A stretch of DNA of 64,000 nt. Source: Prauserella cavernicola (lineage in GTDB: Bacteria; Actinomycetota; Actinomycetes; Mycobacteriales; Pseudonocardiaceae). The translations under genes and the position numbers were made by a program. The notes beneath the pieces were generated by a model. It was not told where the DNA came from. It searched no databases and saw only the letters and a program-made list of their open reading frames with translations. Position 1 is the first letter of the stretch. Each line of letters opens with the position of its first letter. The stretch lies in NCBI RefSeq assembly GCF_016595675.1, contig NZ_JAENJH010000010.1, forward strand, positions 124,001-188,000. The letters are read 5' to 3'. This document shows, in pieces, positions 33,111 through 42,291 of the stretch.

Positions 33111-33601
33111 ACGACGCAGGGGCCTCGGCGTTGCCGCAGGCGAACGGGCTGCCCCGACGACGGGCAGGGACCAGGACCGACTCGAAGACCGCCGCTCAGC
33201 AGGGCCCCGGCTGGCTGGTGTCGGCGTTCAGCGAGGACGTCGCCGGCGTCGCGCACGCCGTGCTGGTCTCGGCCGACGGCCTGCTCGTGGCCGCGGACCG
33301 GAACCTGCCGCAGGACAGGGCCGACCAGCTCTCCGCGATCGCCTCCGGTCTCTCGAGCCTCGCGGTGGGCACGGCCGAGCTGTTCACGGCGGGCCGCGTG
33401 GTGCAGTCGGTCATCGAGATGGAGCAGGGCTTCCTCCTGCTGATGAGCGTCGGTGACGGATCCAACCTCGTCGTGCTCGCCAGCCCCGGCTGCGACATCG
33501 GCCTGGTCGGCTACGAGATGACCCTGCTCGTCGACCGGGTCGGCAAGATGGTCGACACACCGGTGCGCCAACCCGCAGGCACCAGGCCAGGCCGTGAGTG
33601 A
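33107..33601 (+). CDS. cvnB: roadblock/LC7 domain protein (CvnB)
   Basis: 164 aa. Residues about 30-145 form a roadblock/LC7 fold: [60 protein letters not shown] and [16 protein letters not shown]. It is the second conservon component, thought to act on the small GTPase CvnD as an activating or scaffolding factor. Overlaps cvnA by 4 nt and cvnC by 8 nt, so the four are translationally coupled. Confidence 0.92.
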   Translation: MNDAGASALPQANGLPRRRAGTRTDSKTAAQQGPGWLVSAFSEDVAGVAHAVLVSADGLLVAADRNLPQDRADQLSAIASGLSSLAVGTAELFTAGRVVQSVIEMEQGFLLLMSVGDGSNLVVLASPGCDIGLVGYEMTLLVDRVGKMVDTPVRQPAGTRPGRE

Positions 33602-33983
33602 GGCCGAGCGATCCGGCTCCCGGCGCGAGAGCACCCGGTCCGTGCCGGGGCTCGCGCGTCCCTACGCGTGGACCGAGGGTCGCACCAGGCCGGTCATCGA
33701 GCTGGCCATCGAGGCACTGGTACAGACCACGGCGGACGGCCACGCCGTTCCGTTCAACAGGGCCAGCCCCGCGTCGACAGTGACCCAGCTGTGCCTGCAA
33801 CCGCGGTCGGTCGCCGAGATCGCCGCCCATCTCTCGGTGCCGCTCGGCGTGGCGAGGGTACTCGTCAGCGACTTGCTCGGCTCCGGATACGTGATCGTGC
33901 GCGACACCCTCGGCGAGGACGCCAGCTGGGACGAGCGTCACGACCTGCTGGAAAGGGTCCTGAGTGGACTACGCACGCTCTGA
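33594..33983 (+). CDS. cvnC: DUF742 protein (CvnC)
   Basis: 129 aa. Conserved DUF742 features: [17 protein letters not shown], then a winged-helix-like block ([38 protein letters not shown]). Third conservon member, always between the roadblock protein and the GTPase. GTG start overlaps cvnB; the 3' end overlaps cvnD by 20 nt. Confidence 0.92.
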   Translation: MSEAERSGSRRESTRSVPGLARPYAWTEGRTRPVIELAIEALVQTTADGHAVPFNRASPASTVTQLCLQPRSVAEIAAHLSVPLGVARVLVSDLLGSGYVIVRDTLGEDASWDERHDLLERVLSGLRTL

Positions 33984-34551
33984 GGCCGCCCGCATCAGCT
34001 CCGCCAAGATCGTGGTCGCGGGCGGATTCGGGGTCGGCAAGACGACATTCGTCGGCGCCATCTCCGAGATCGTGCCGCTGCGCACGGAAGCCGTGCTGAC
34101 GTCGGCCGGCATCGGCGTGGACGAGAACTGGGCCGTGCCCGACAAGACGTCCACGACGGTGGCGATGGACTTCGGCCGCATCACCCTCGGCGGCGACCTC
34201 GTGCTGTACCTGTTCGGCACGCCCGGCCAGCACCGGTTCTGGTTCATGTGGGACGACCTCGTGCGCGGCGCGATCGGCGCCGTCGTGCTCGCCGACACCC
34301 GCCGGCTGGCCGACAGCTTCGCCGCCATCGACTTCTTCGAGTCGCGCGCGCTGCCGTTCGTGGTGGCCATCAACCAGTTCCACGGATCCCGCCAGCACGC
34401 GGTCGACGACGTGCGCGACGCGCTCGCGCTCGCCCCCGGCGTCCCCGTGATCACGTGCGACGCCAGGTCCACCGAGTCCACCAAGCTGACCCTGATCACC
34501 GCCAGCGAGCACGCCATCGCGCGGCTGCACGCGGAGAGGAGCCCGTCGTGA
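33964..34551 (+). CDS. cvnD: small GTPase of the conservon (CvnD)
   Basis: 195 aa. P-loop GGFGVGKTTFVGAISE (about 20-35), switch II FGTPGQHRFWFMWDD with the catalytic-type Gln, and an NQFHG in the position of NKxD, typical of this Ras-like actinobacterial family. It is the signalling output of the conservon. GTG start; its TGA overlaps the start of the MHYT gene by 4 nt (GTGA), which ties that gene to the conservon. Confidence 0.93.
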   Translation: MDYARSEAARISSAKIVVAGGFGVGKTTFVGAISEIVPLRTEAVLTSAGIGVDENWAVPDKTSTTVAMDFGRITLGGDLVLYLFGTPGQHRFWFMWDDLVRGAIGAVVLADTRRLADSFAAIDFFESRALPFVVAINQFHGSRQHAVDDVRDALALAPGVPVITCDARSTESTKLTLITASEHAIARLHAERSPS

Positions 34552-35423
34552 GCCACCACGTCCTGCACTTCGAACTCGGGGGCTGGCTGATGGTGCTGGC
34601 CTACCTCACCTCGGTGGTGGGCTGTGCGCTCGGCCTGGCCTGCACGTTGCAGGCCCGCTACACGCTGGACCAGCGCCGCAGGCTCACGTGGCTCGCGCTC
34701 GCCGCCGTCTCGATCGGCGGCACCGGCATCTGGGTCATGCACTTCATCGCGATGCTCGGGTTCGCGACGCCGGGTCTGCCGGTGCGCTACGACATCACGC
34801 GCACGGTGCTGTCGGCGGTGCTCGCGGTGGGCGCGGTGTTCGGCGGGCTGCTCGTGTTCGGCGTGCGGTCGCGGTTCTCGTGGTGGCGGCTCGGTGTTGC
34901 CGGGCTCATCACCGGGCTGGCCGTGAACCTCATGCACTACACGGGAATGTGGGCGGTGCAGGTGAAGGGCGCGATCGGCTACAACGCGGGTCTGGTGACG
35001 CTCTCGATCCTGATCGCCGTGGTGGCGGCCACGGCGGCACTGTGGTTCACGGTGATCACGAAGAAGCTCGCCCACCGTCTGCTCGCCGGTCTCGTCATGG
35101 GACTCGCGGTGACCGGCATGCACTACACCGGCATGGCGGCGGTGCGCGTGGACCTCGACCCGGCGGCACCCGACCCGGCCGGGGTCGAGGTGTTCTCATT
35201 CCTGTTCCCCGTGTTCGTGATCGCCGCGATCGCGATGGCGGTGCCCATCTGCGCCGTCCTCATGGCGGCGCCGCTCGACGAGACGGTCGAGGACGAACCC
35301 GTGAAACCGGTGCCCCGCAGGGGAAGGCACGAGGTGACCGGGCCTCAGCCGCGCTTGTCGATGACGCAGAACCGGTTGCCGTCCGGGTCGGCGAGCACCA
35401 CGAAGTCCGCGTCGTCGGGGTAG
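34548..35423 (+). CDS. MHYT-domain integral membrane protein
   Basis: 291 aa from GTG 34548. About seven membrane helices; three MHYT-type motifs, WVMHFIAM, LMHYTGM and GMHYTGM, at the ends of helices. Family knowledge: MHYT domains are proposed copper- or gas/oxygen-sensing membrane modules, usually linked to GGDEF/EAL output; this one has no output domain and a short cytoplasmic tail. Its overlap with cvnD makes it the fifth gene of the conservon, suggesting it feeds a signal into, or receives one from, the GTPase module. The tail overlaps the convergent VOC gene by 79 bp. Confidence 0.88.
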   Translation: MSHHVLHFELGGWLMVLAYLTSVVGCALGLACTLQARYTLDQRRRLTWLALAAVSIGGTGIWVMHFIAMLGFATPGLPVRYDITRTVLSAVLAVGAVFGGLLVFGVRSRFSWWRLGVAGLITGLAVNLMHYTGMWAVQVKGAIGYNAGLVTLSILIAVVAATAALWFTVITKKLAHRLLAGLVMGLAVTGMHYTGMAAVRVDLDPAAPDPAGVEVFSFLFPVFVIAAIAMAVPICAVLMAAPLDETVEDEPVKPVPRRGRHEVTGPQPRLSMTQNRLPSGSASTTKSASSG

Positions 35424-35722
35424 CGGTCCCAGTCGACCCGGGTCGCGCCGAGGCCCAGCAGCCGCTCGACCTCGGCCTCGGGCCGCTCGGTGTAGAGGTC
35501 GAGGTGCACGCGCGGCTCGGGCTGCACGGGGGACTCACTGCGGCCGAGCGCGAGGCCGGTGCCGGAACCGCCCGGCGGCACGAGCACCGCCCAGTCGGTG
35601 TCAGTCGTGTCGTCGCGGGGCATGAAGCCGAGTGCGACGGTCCAGAACCGGACCGCGCGGGGCACGTCGTCGACGCCGAGCACGACCGTGCCGATGCTCA
35701 GTGCCGGAAGTGACTCGGACAT
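35345..35722 (-). CDS. VOC (glyoxalase/bleomycin-resistance fold) protein
   Basis: 125 aa from ATG 35722. Single VOC module: TVVLGVDDVPRAVRFWTVAL, GTGLALGRSE, RVHLDLYTERPEAEVERLLG and the C-terminal FVVLADPDGNRFCVID with the metal-position Glu replaced by Cys-Val. The usual metal ligand pattern (H..E) is only partly kept. Substrate unknown. It overlaps the MHYT gene tail to tail. Confidence 0.8.
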   Translation of the reverse strand: MSESLPALSIGTVVLGVDDVPRAVRFWTVALGFMPRDDTTDTDWAVLVPPGGSGTGLALGRSESPVQPEPRVHLDLYTERPEAEVERLLGLGATRVDWDRYPDDADFVVLADPDGNRFCVIDKRG

Positions 35723-35783
35723 GACCACACCCTGCCAGGCGGGCGCGGCGGGCTCCACCGGGAAAACCCGCCGCGCGCCCGGG

Positions 35784-36236
35784 TCAGGCGCCTGCCGCGG
35801 CCTCGATCGCGGCGAGATCGATCTTGCCCATGGTCAGCATCGCCTCCATGGCCCGCTTCGCGCGGGCGGGATCCGGGTCCGCGAGCAGTTCCGGCAGCCG
35901 CTTGGGGATGATCTGCCACGACAGGCCGTAGCGGTCCTTGAGCCAGCCGCACTGGCCGTCCGAACCGCCCTCGGTGAGCCTGTCCCACAGCTCGTCGACC
36001 TCGGCCTGCGAGTCGCAGCTGACGAAGATGGACGTCGCCTCGGTGAACGCGTTGGCCGGGCCGCCGTTCAGGGCCGCGAACCGCTGCCCGTCGAGCTCGA
36101 AGGTCACCAGCATGACCGAGCCGTCGGGGCCGGTGGTCACCTCGCCGACCGTGGAGTTGGGCACCAGCGACACGTAGAACTCGGCGGCCTCCTTGGCCGC
36201 GCCGTCGTACCAGAGGAAGGTGGAGATCTTGCTCAT
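35784..36236 (-). CDS. PhnB-like VOC protein
   Basis: 150 aa of the PhnB/DUF type of VOC proteins: ISTFLWYDGAAKEAAEFYVS, PDGSVMLVTFELDGQRFAAL, NGGPANAFTEATSIFVSCDS, VDELWDRLTEGGSDGQCGWL and YGLSWQIIPKRLPELL. Commonly annotated 3-demethylubiquinone methyltransferase-like, but no methyltransferase motif exists and the function is unknown. Divergent from the MerR gene; a long perfect palindrome lies between them. Confidence 0.85.
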   Translation of the reverse strand: MSKISTFLWYDGAAKEAAEFYVSLVPNSTVGEVTTGPDGSVMLVTFELDGQRFAALNGGPANAFTEATSIFVSCDSQAEVDELWDRLTEGGSDGQCGWLKDRYGLSWQIIPKRLPELLADPDPARAKRAMEAMLTMGKIDLAAIEAAAGA

Positions 36237-36265
36237 CGTCTGCTCCTGACTCGTCGTCTCGGTGT

Positions 36266-36287
36266 GCGTGGCCTCGCGAGGCCACGC
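36266..36287. promoter_or_regulatory. 22-bp perfect palindrome between divergent VOC and MerR genes
   Basis: Centred on CGCG, with arms GCGTGGCCTCG and its exact complement, 29 bp upstream of the PhnB-like start. It could be an operator or a stem-loop. A second inverted repeat, GTGACCTGAGTCAC (36341-36354), lies nearer the MerR gene, whose TAGGCT -10 box is at 36387-36392. Confidence 0.45.
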
Positions 36288-36398
36288 TGGTATGTCGGAG
36301 CCGCCGAGCGCACTTCGACAGGGAACGACCCGAATGCGCTGTGACCTGAGTCACTGTTGTCGTGCCTTCTCGTCCACGTCAATCCCTAGGCTCGACTC

Positions 36399-36821
36399 AT
36401 GAAAATCGGCGAACTCGCCAGGCGGGCCGGGACCAGCACCAGGGCGCTGCGGTTCTACGAGGAGCAGGGACTGCTCACGGCGGCCCGCTCGGCCAACGGC
36501 TACCGCGAGTACGACGAGGGCCACGTGCGGCTGGTCGGCGAGATCCTCACGCTGCGCGAGGTCGGCCTGAGCCTCGACGACACCAGACCGTTCGTGGAGT
36601 GCCTGCGCGCCGGGCACGACTCCGGCGACGCGTGCGCCGACTCGATCGAGGTCTACGAACGCAAGATCGCCGAGGTGGACGACGTGCTCGCCCATCTCGG
36701 CGAGGTGCGGGCCGGCCTCGTGGCCAAGCTCGCGCAGGCGCTCGCGCGCCGCCCGCTGCCGTGCGTCGTGCCCGGCGGTGATCACTCCGACAACTCCGCG
36801 ACAGGGGACGAGGACAGATGA
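36399..36821 (+). CDS. MerR-family transcriptional regulator
   Basis: 140 aa. N-terminal winged helix: MKIGELARRAGTSTRALRFY, EQGLLTAARSANGYREYD, then EILTLREVGLSLDDTRPFVE and a dimerisation helix. A single Cys in GDACADS and one in LPCVVPGG sit in the effector region; the arrangement is not a clear metal or SoxR type. ATG is 6 nt after TAGGCT (leaderless). Its stop overlaps the thioredoxin ATG (ATGA), so it probably controls its own operon, likely in response to thiol or oxidative stress (inferred). Confidence 0.9.
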   Translation: MKIGELARRAGTSTRALRFYEEQGLLTAARSANGYREYDEGHVRLVGEILTLREVGLSLDDTRPFVECLRAGHDSGDACADSIEVYERKIAEVDDVLAHLGEVRAGLVAKLAQALARRPLPCVVPGGDHSDNSATGDEDR

Positions 36822-37165
36822 CCACAGCGAACCGGACGGGCGAGGTCCTCGCCGTCACCGACGACACGTTCCGCGCCGAGGTGCTCGACCGGCCAGGGCC
36901 CGTGCTCGTGGACTTCTGGGCCGAGTGGTGCCCGCCCTGCCGCATGGTGGCGCCGGTGCTCGCCGAGATCGCCGCCGAGCGTGCGGACATGCTGACGATC
37001 CGCTCGATCAACTCCGACGAGAACCCGCTGACCACCCGCGACCATCAGGTGATGTCGCTGCCCACGCTCGTGCTCTTCCAGGACGGCGAGCCGATCCGGA
37101 TGCTCGTGGGCGCCAGGCCCAAGGCCCGGCTGCTCGCCGAACTGGACGACGCGCTCGGCGGTTAG
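36818..37165 (+). CDS. thioredoxin
   Basis: 115 aa thioredoxin fold with active site WCPPC (C38, C41), VDFWAEWCPPCRMVAPVLAE and the cis-Pro loop MSLPTLVLFQDGEP. The WCPPC variant of the classical WCGPC shifts redox potential in some thioredoxins. Cytoplasmic. Translationally coupled to the MerR regulator; the FGE gene follows 9 bp later with its own -10 box. Thioredoxin may keep the FGE cysteines or its copper site reduced, but that is inference. Confidence 0.92.
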   Translation: MTTANRTGEVLAVTDDTFRAEVLDRPGPVLVDFWAEWCPPCRMVAPVLAEIAAERADMLTIRSINSDENPLTTRDHQVMSLPTLVLFQDGEPIRMLVGARPKARLLAELDDALGG

Positions 37166-37174
37166 GGTGGCCGG

Positions 37175-38089
37175 GTGTCCGGTTGCTGCCCGCCCTCCCG
37201 CTCCAGTGATCCCGCCGTAGCCGCGCAGGTCGTCGCCGCGCGGGAGGACGGCGGTCTGGCCGCTCTCGACCGACCGCTCGTGCTGCCGGGCGGAACCTTC
37301 CGGATGGGCACCGACGACAGCGACGGCTTCCCCGGCGACGGCGAGGGCCCGGTGCGCGAGGTCACCGTGGCGTCGTTCGCCGTCGACGCCCACTGCGTCA
37401 CCAACGAGCGCTTCGCCGCGTTCACCGCGGCCACGGACTACCGCACCGACGCGGAGCGGTTCGGCTGGAGCTACGTCTTCGCCAAGTTCCTGCCCGGGGC
37501 GCTGCGCAAGAACTCGCCCCGGCCGGAGCAGACACCGTGGTGGTGTGGCGTGCAGGGCGCGTACTGGCGCGAGCCGGAGGGCCCTGGCAGCGCCCTCGAC
37601 GGGCGAGAGCACCACCCCGTCGTCCACATCTCCTGGAACGACGCGCAGGCCTACTGTTCCTGGGCGGGTACACGGCTGCCGACGGAGGCCGAGTGGGAGT
37701 ACGCCGCGCGCGGTGGGCTCGACGGCGCCCGCTACGCGTGGGGCGACGAGCTCACCCCGGACGGGCAGCACCGGTGCAACATCTGGCAGGGCGCCTTCCC
37801 CGTGCGCAACACCGAGGAGGACGGCTTCGTCGGCACCGCGCCCGTGGATTCCTTCCCTCCCAACGGTTTCGGCCTGCACAACGTGGCGGGCAACGTGTGG
37901 GAGTGGTGCGCGTGCGCGTTCGACCCGGAGCACCGGGCCATGCGCGGCGGCTCCTACCTGTGCCACGACTCCTACTGCAACCGCTACCGCGTGGCCGCGC
38001 GCACCGGCAACACCCCGGACAGCTCCAGCGGCAACCTCGGGTTCCGCTGCGCTGCCGACACCGCCGACGCTACCGACAACGCCGACTGA
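37175..38089 (+). CDS. formylglycine-generating enzyme
   Basis: 304 aa, length as in Streptomyces and mycobacterial FGE. The domain spans about 30-295: GGTFRMGTDDSDGFPGDGEG, HPVVHISWNDAQAYCSWAGT, RLPTEAEWEYAARGG, NVAGNVWEWC, and the catalytic region SYLCHDSYCNRYRVAARTG with copper-binding Cys263 and Cys268 both present. It should oxidise the Cys of CxPxR in sulfatases to formylglycine, in the cytoplasm. No sulfatase is encoded in this window, so its client is elsewhere. GTG start 6 nt after TAGGGT. An N-terminal Cys-Cys (residues 4-5) resembles the CC found in some actinobacterial FGEs. Confidence 0.93.
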   Translation: MSGCCPPSRSSDPAVAAQVVAAREDGGLAALDRPLVLPGGTFRMGTDDSDGFPGDGEGPVREVTVASFAVDAHCVTNERFAAFTAATDYRTDAERFGWSYVFAKFLPGALRKNSPRPEQTPWWCGVQGAYWREPEGPGSALDGREHHPVVHISWNDAQAYCSWAGTRLPTEAEWEYAARGGLDGARYAWGDELTPDGQHRCNIWQGAFPVRNTEEDGFVGTAPVDSFPPNGFGLHNVAGNVWEWCACAFDPEHRAMRGGSYLCHDSYCNRYRVAARTGNTPDSSSGNLGFRCAADTADATDNAD

Positions 38090-38090
38090 C

Positions 38091-38834
38091 TCAGGTCCGC
38101 AGCCGCGCGTCGACGCCGTCGAGCAGCACCTCGAGGCCGTAGGTGAACGCCTCCCTGGCCTCCTGCTCCAGGTAGGGCACCGACTCGTCGTCGAGTTCGA
38201 ACGCGCCGTGCGACTCCATCTCGGTCAGCGCGGGGAAGCGCTGCGCGAAGTCGGGCGCGACGGTCTCCAGCTCCGCCGAGCGCGCGTACCACCACTCGTC
38301 GTCGGACATCCCCGTCGCGTCGGGCGCCCTGCGGGTGTCGGACGCCGTCTGCGCCGAGCCGCGCACGAAGTGGACCAGCGTCGACACCAGCCTGCGCAGG
38401 CGCGAGGCAGGCAGGCCGGTCTCGCGCACGATCGTCACCAGGTTCTCGAGGAACGTGTACTCGTGCGGACCGAGCACCGGCCGCGCCTGTGACACCTGCA
38501 GTACCCACGGATGCCGCACGAAGAACGCCCAGAGGTCCCAGGCCCACGCCGTGACGGCCGCGCGCCAGCCCTCGCTCAGGTCGTAGGGCTCGCCCAGCTC
38601 CGTGAACGCGCGGTCGTACATGAGGTCGACGAGCTCGCTCTTGCTGGGCACGTAGGTGTAGAGCGCCATCGCCGTCCGGCCGAGCCGCTCGCCGACCGCG
38701 CGCATCGACAGCGCGGCCATGCCCTCGGCGTCGGCGACCTCGATCGCGGTGTCGACGATGGCGTCCACGCTCAGCGCCGGTCGCGGACCGGGGCGCACGG
38801 GTTCCGGGTCCGTCCCGCGCCAGAGCAGGGCCAT
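38091..38834 (-). CDS. TetR-family repressor
   Basis: 247 aa from ATG 38834. HTH at about 22-65 (IVDTAIEVADAEGMAALSMR, GERLGRTAMALYTYVPSK) and the TetR-class C-terminal ligand domain (WRAAVTAWAWDLWAFFVRHP, PVLGPHEYTFLENLVTIVRE). Divergent from the UvrA-like gene, with two identical operator-like repeats between. Role inferred: drug-responsive repressor of the UvrA-like protein and of itself. Ends 1 bp from the convergent FGE stop. A much longer reading through the neighbouring gene is a shadow. Confidence 0.88.
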   Translation of the reverse strand: MALLWRGTDPEPVRPGPRPALSVDAIVDTAIEVADAEGMAALSMRAVGERLGRTAMALYTYVPSKSELVDLMYDRAFTELGEPYDLSEGWRAAVTAWAWDLWAFFVRHPWVLQVSQARPVLGPHEYTFLENLVTIVRETGLPASRLRRLVSTLVHFVRGSAQTASDTRRAPDATGMSDDEWWYARSAELETVAPDFAQRFPALTEMESHGAFELDDESVPYLEQEAREAFTYGLEVLLDGVDARLRT

Positions 38835-38927
38835 GGAACGGCGGGCGTCGCCCTGTGCGGCGAAGACGACCACGGTGCCTCCAGACGTGTTCGGCGCGCT
38901 CGGCCGGCGTGACTTGCCGCCCGAACT

Positions 38928-38971
38928 CTTTACAGCATAAAGTAGCGCCCTCATCTCTTTACGGCATAAAG
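38928..38971. promoter_or_regulatory. tandem TetR operators
   Basis: Two near-identical 15-bp inverted repeats of form CTTTA-N5-TAAAG: CTTTACAGCATAAAG (38928-38942) and CTTTACGGCATAAAG (38957-38971), 29 bp apart. They are AT-rich islands in the divergent tetR/uvrA-like region and overlap likely -35/-10 elements on both strands. Confidence 0.75.
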
Positions 38972-38987
38972 ATACAGGGGGAGAAGT

Positions 38988-41264
<2,277 letters not shown>

Positions 41265-41298
41265 CCCCGCTGCCCCGCCCCTGGTGCGTGTGATGACC

Positions 41299-41351
41299 GC
41301 GGTGAAGGGCACCTTTACTGCGTTGGATGCGGTAAAGGTGCCCTTCACCGC
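41299..41351. repeat. long perfect hairpin repeat, copy 2
   Basis: The same two 20-bp arms as at 19088-19140 (41299-41318 and 41332-41351), identical base for base, but with a centre differing at four positions (GGAT in place of CAAC). It lies 34 bp after the UvrA-like stop and before the glutathione peroxidase gene. Conserved arms with a drifting centre argue for selection on the hairpin or recent spread of a repeat. Confidence 0.85.
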
Positions 41352-41393
41352 AGGCGGGCAGTGCGCTGGGTGGTGGCGGGTAGGGTCGCTGGC

Positions 41394-41882
41394 ATGGCGT
41401 TTTCCGAGATCGAACTGCGCACGTTGTCCGGTGAACCCGCGACGCTCGGCGGGCTCGGGGCGAAGGCGCTGCTCGTGGTGAACGTGGCGTCGAAGTGCGG
41501 CCTGACGCCGCAGTACGAGGGCCTCGAGCGGCTCCAGCGGCGCTACGCCGAGCGCGGCTTCTCGGTGGCGGGGTTCCCGTGCAACCAGTTCATGGGCCAG
41601 GAACCGGGAACCTCCGAGGAGATCGCCCAGTTCTGCTCCGCGACCTACGGCGTCAGCTTCCCGATGTTCGAGAAGCTCGAGGTCAACGGCGAGGGCAGGC
41701 ACCCGCTCTTCGCCGAGCTGGTGCGCGCGGCCGACGCGGACGGCGAGGCGGGCGACATCCAGTGGAACTTCGAGAAGTTCCTCGTCTCCGGCGACGGTGA
41801 GGTGCTCGCCAGGTTCCGTCCGCGCACCGACCCGGAGTCGGCCGAGGTCGCCGACGCCATCGAGGCCGCGCTCGGCATCTAG
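41394..41882 (+). CDS. glutathione peroxidase-family (thiol peroxidase) protein
   Basis: 162 aa. Catalytic Cys35 in NVASKCGLTPQY, FPCNQFMGQEPGTSEEI with the second Cys, FPMFEKLEVNGEGRHPLF, and WNFEKFLVSGDGEV giving the catalytic Trp-Asn. Cys rather than selenocysteine; in bacteria such enzymes usually use thioredoxin. Cytoplasmic. ATG is 7 nt after TAGGGT (leaderless). Monocistronic. Confidence 0.92.
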   Translation: MAFSEIELRTLSGEPATLGGLGAKALLVVNVASKCGLTPQYEGLERLQRRYAERGFSVAGFPCNQFMGQEPGTSEEIAQFCSATYGVSFPMFEKLEVNGEGRHPLFAELVRAADADGEAGDIQWNFEKFLVSGDGEVLARFRPRTDPESAEVADAIEAALGI

Positions 41883-42035
41883 GGCGCGTCGGACGATTCC
41901 GCTACCGGCTGTGCGGAGCGAGCGCCGAGGCTCGCCGCGTTGTCGGGACAGCCCGAGTACCGCCCAGTACAAGGGCGGCAGCCCTCCGCCTTGCGCTCCG
42001 ACGCGCTGATCTCCGCTCGCTCGGCAGGGAACCCC

Positions 42036-42146
42036 TCAGAGACGCCCTCGGTGCCAGATCGGGGTGTCGCCGCCGCCCGGGTGCGGTAGACACGCGGACA
42101 TCGCGAGCAGGACGACACCACCCACAAGGCCGAGCCAAGGTCGCAT
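42036..42146 (-). CDS. small lipoprotein-like ORF (36 aa)
   Basis: MRPWLGLVGG is followed by a short hydrophobic core and a lipobox-like LAMSAC with Cys at residue 18, then a Gly/Pro-rich tail ending IWHRGRL. GAGGA lies directly before the ATG. Downstream of the YedE gene on the same strand but beyond its terminator. The rest of the 41883-42291 gap shows no gene; its left half reads as GC-rich sequence of unknown origin. Coding status is uncertain. Confidence 0.4.
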   Translation of the reverse strand: MRPWLGLVGGVVLLAMSACLPHPGGGDTPIWHRGRL

Positions 42147-42246
42147 GGTCCTCGGACGGGACCCGCGCACCTCGCGGTGGCAGGCGCTGGCCGCGCCCGC
42201 GCCGCGGTACCCGGCACACTCCCGCCGACGTTCTGAGCACACGGCA

Positions 42247-42279
42247 CGAAGGCCCCCGCGAACCTCGCGGGGGCCTTCG
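42247..42279 (-). terminator. terminator after the YedE-family transporter gene
   Basis: A 15-bp perfect stem, CGAAGGCCCCCGCGA (42247-42261) with its complement (42265-42279), and a 3-nt loop, 12 bp beyond the minus-strand stop. Confidence 0.75.
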
Positions 42280-42291
42280 TCGGGTCGTGGG

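Noticed and set aside
41883-42035. Minus-strand reading with MYWAVLGLSRQR-type sequence
   Set aside because: No start signal or domain; it may belong to a repeated intergenic sequence, but no second copy is present in the window.
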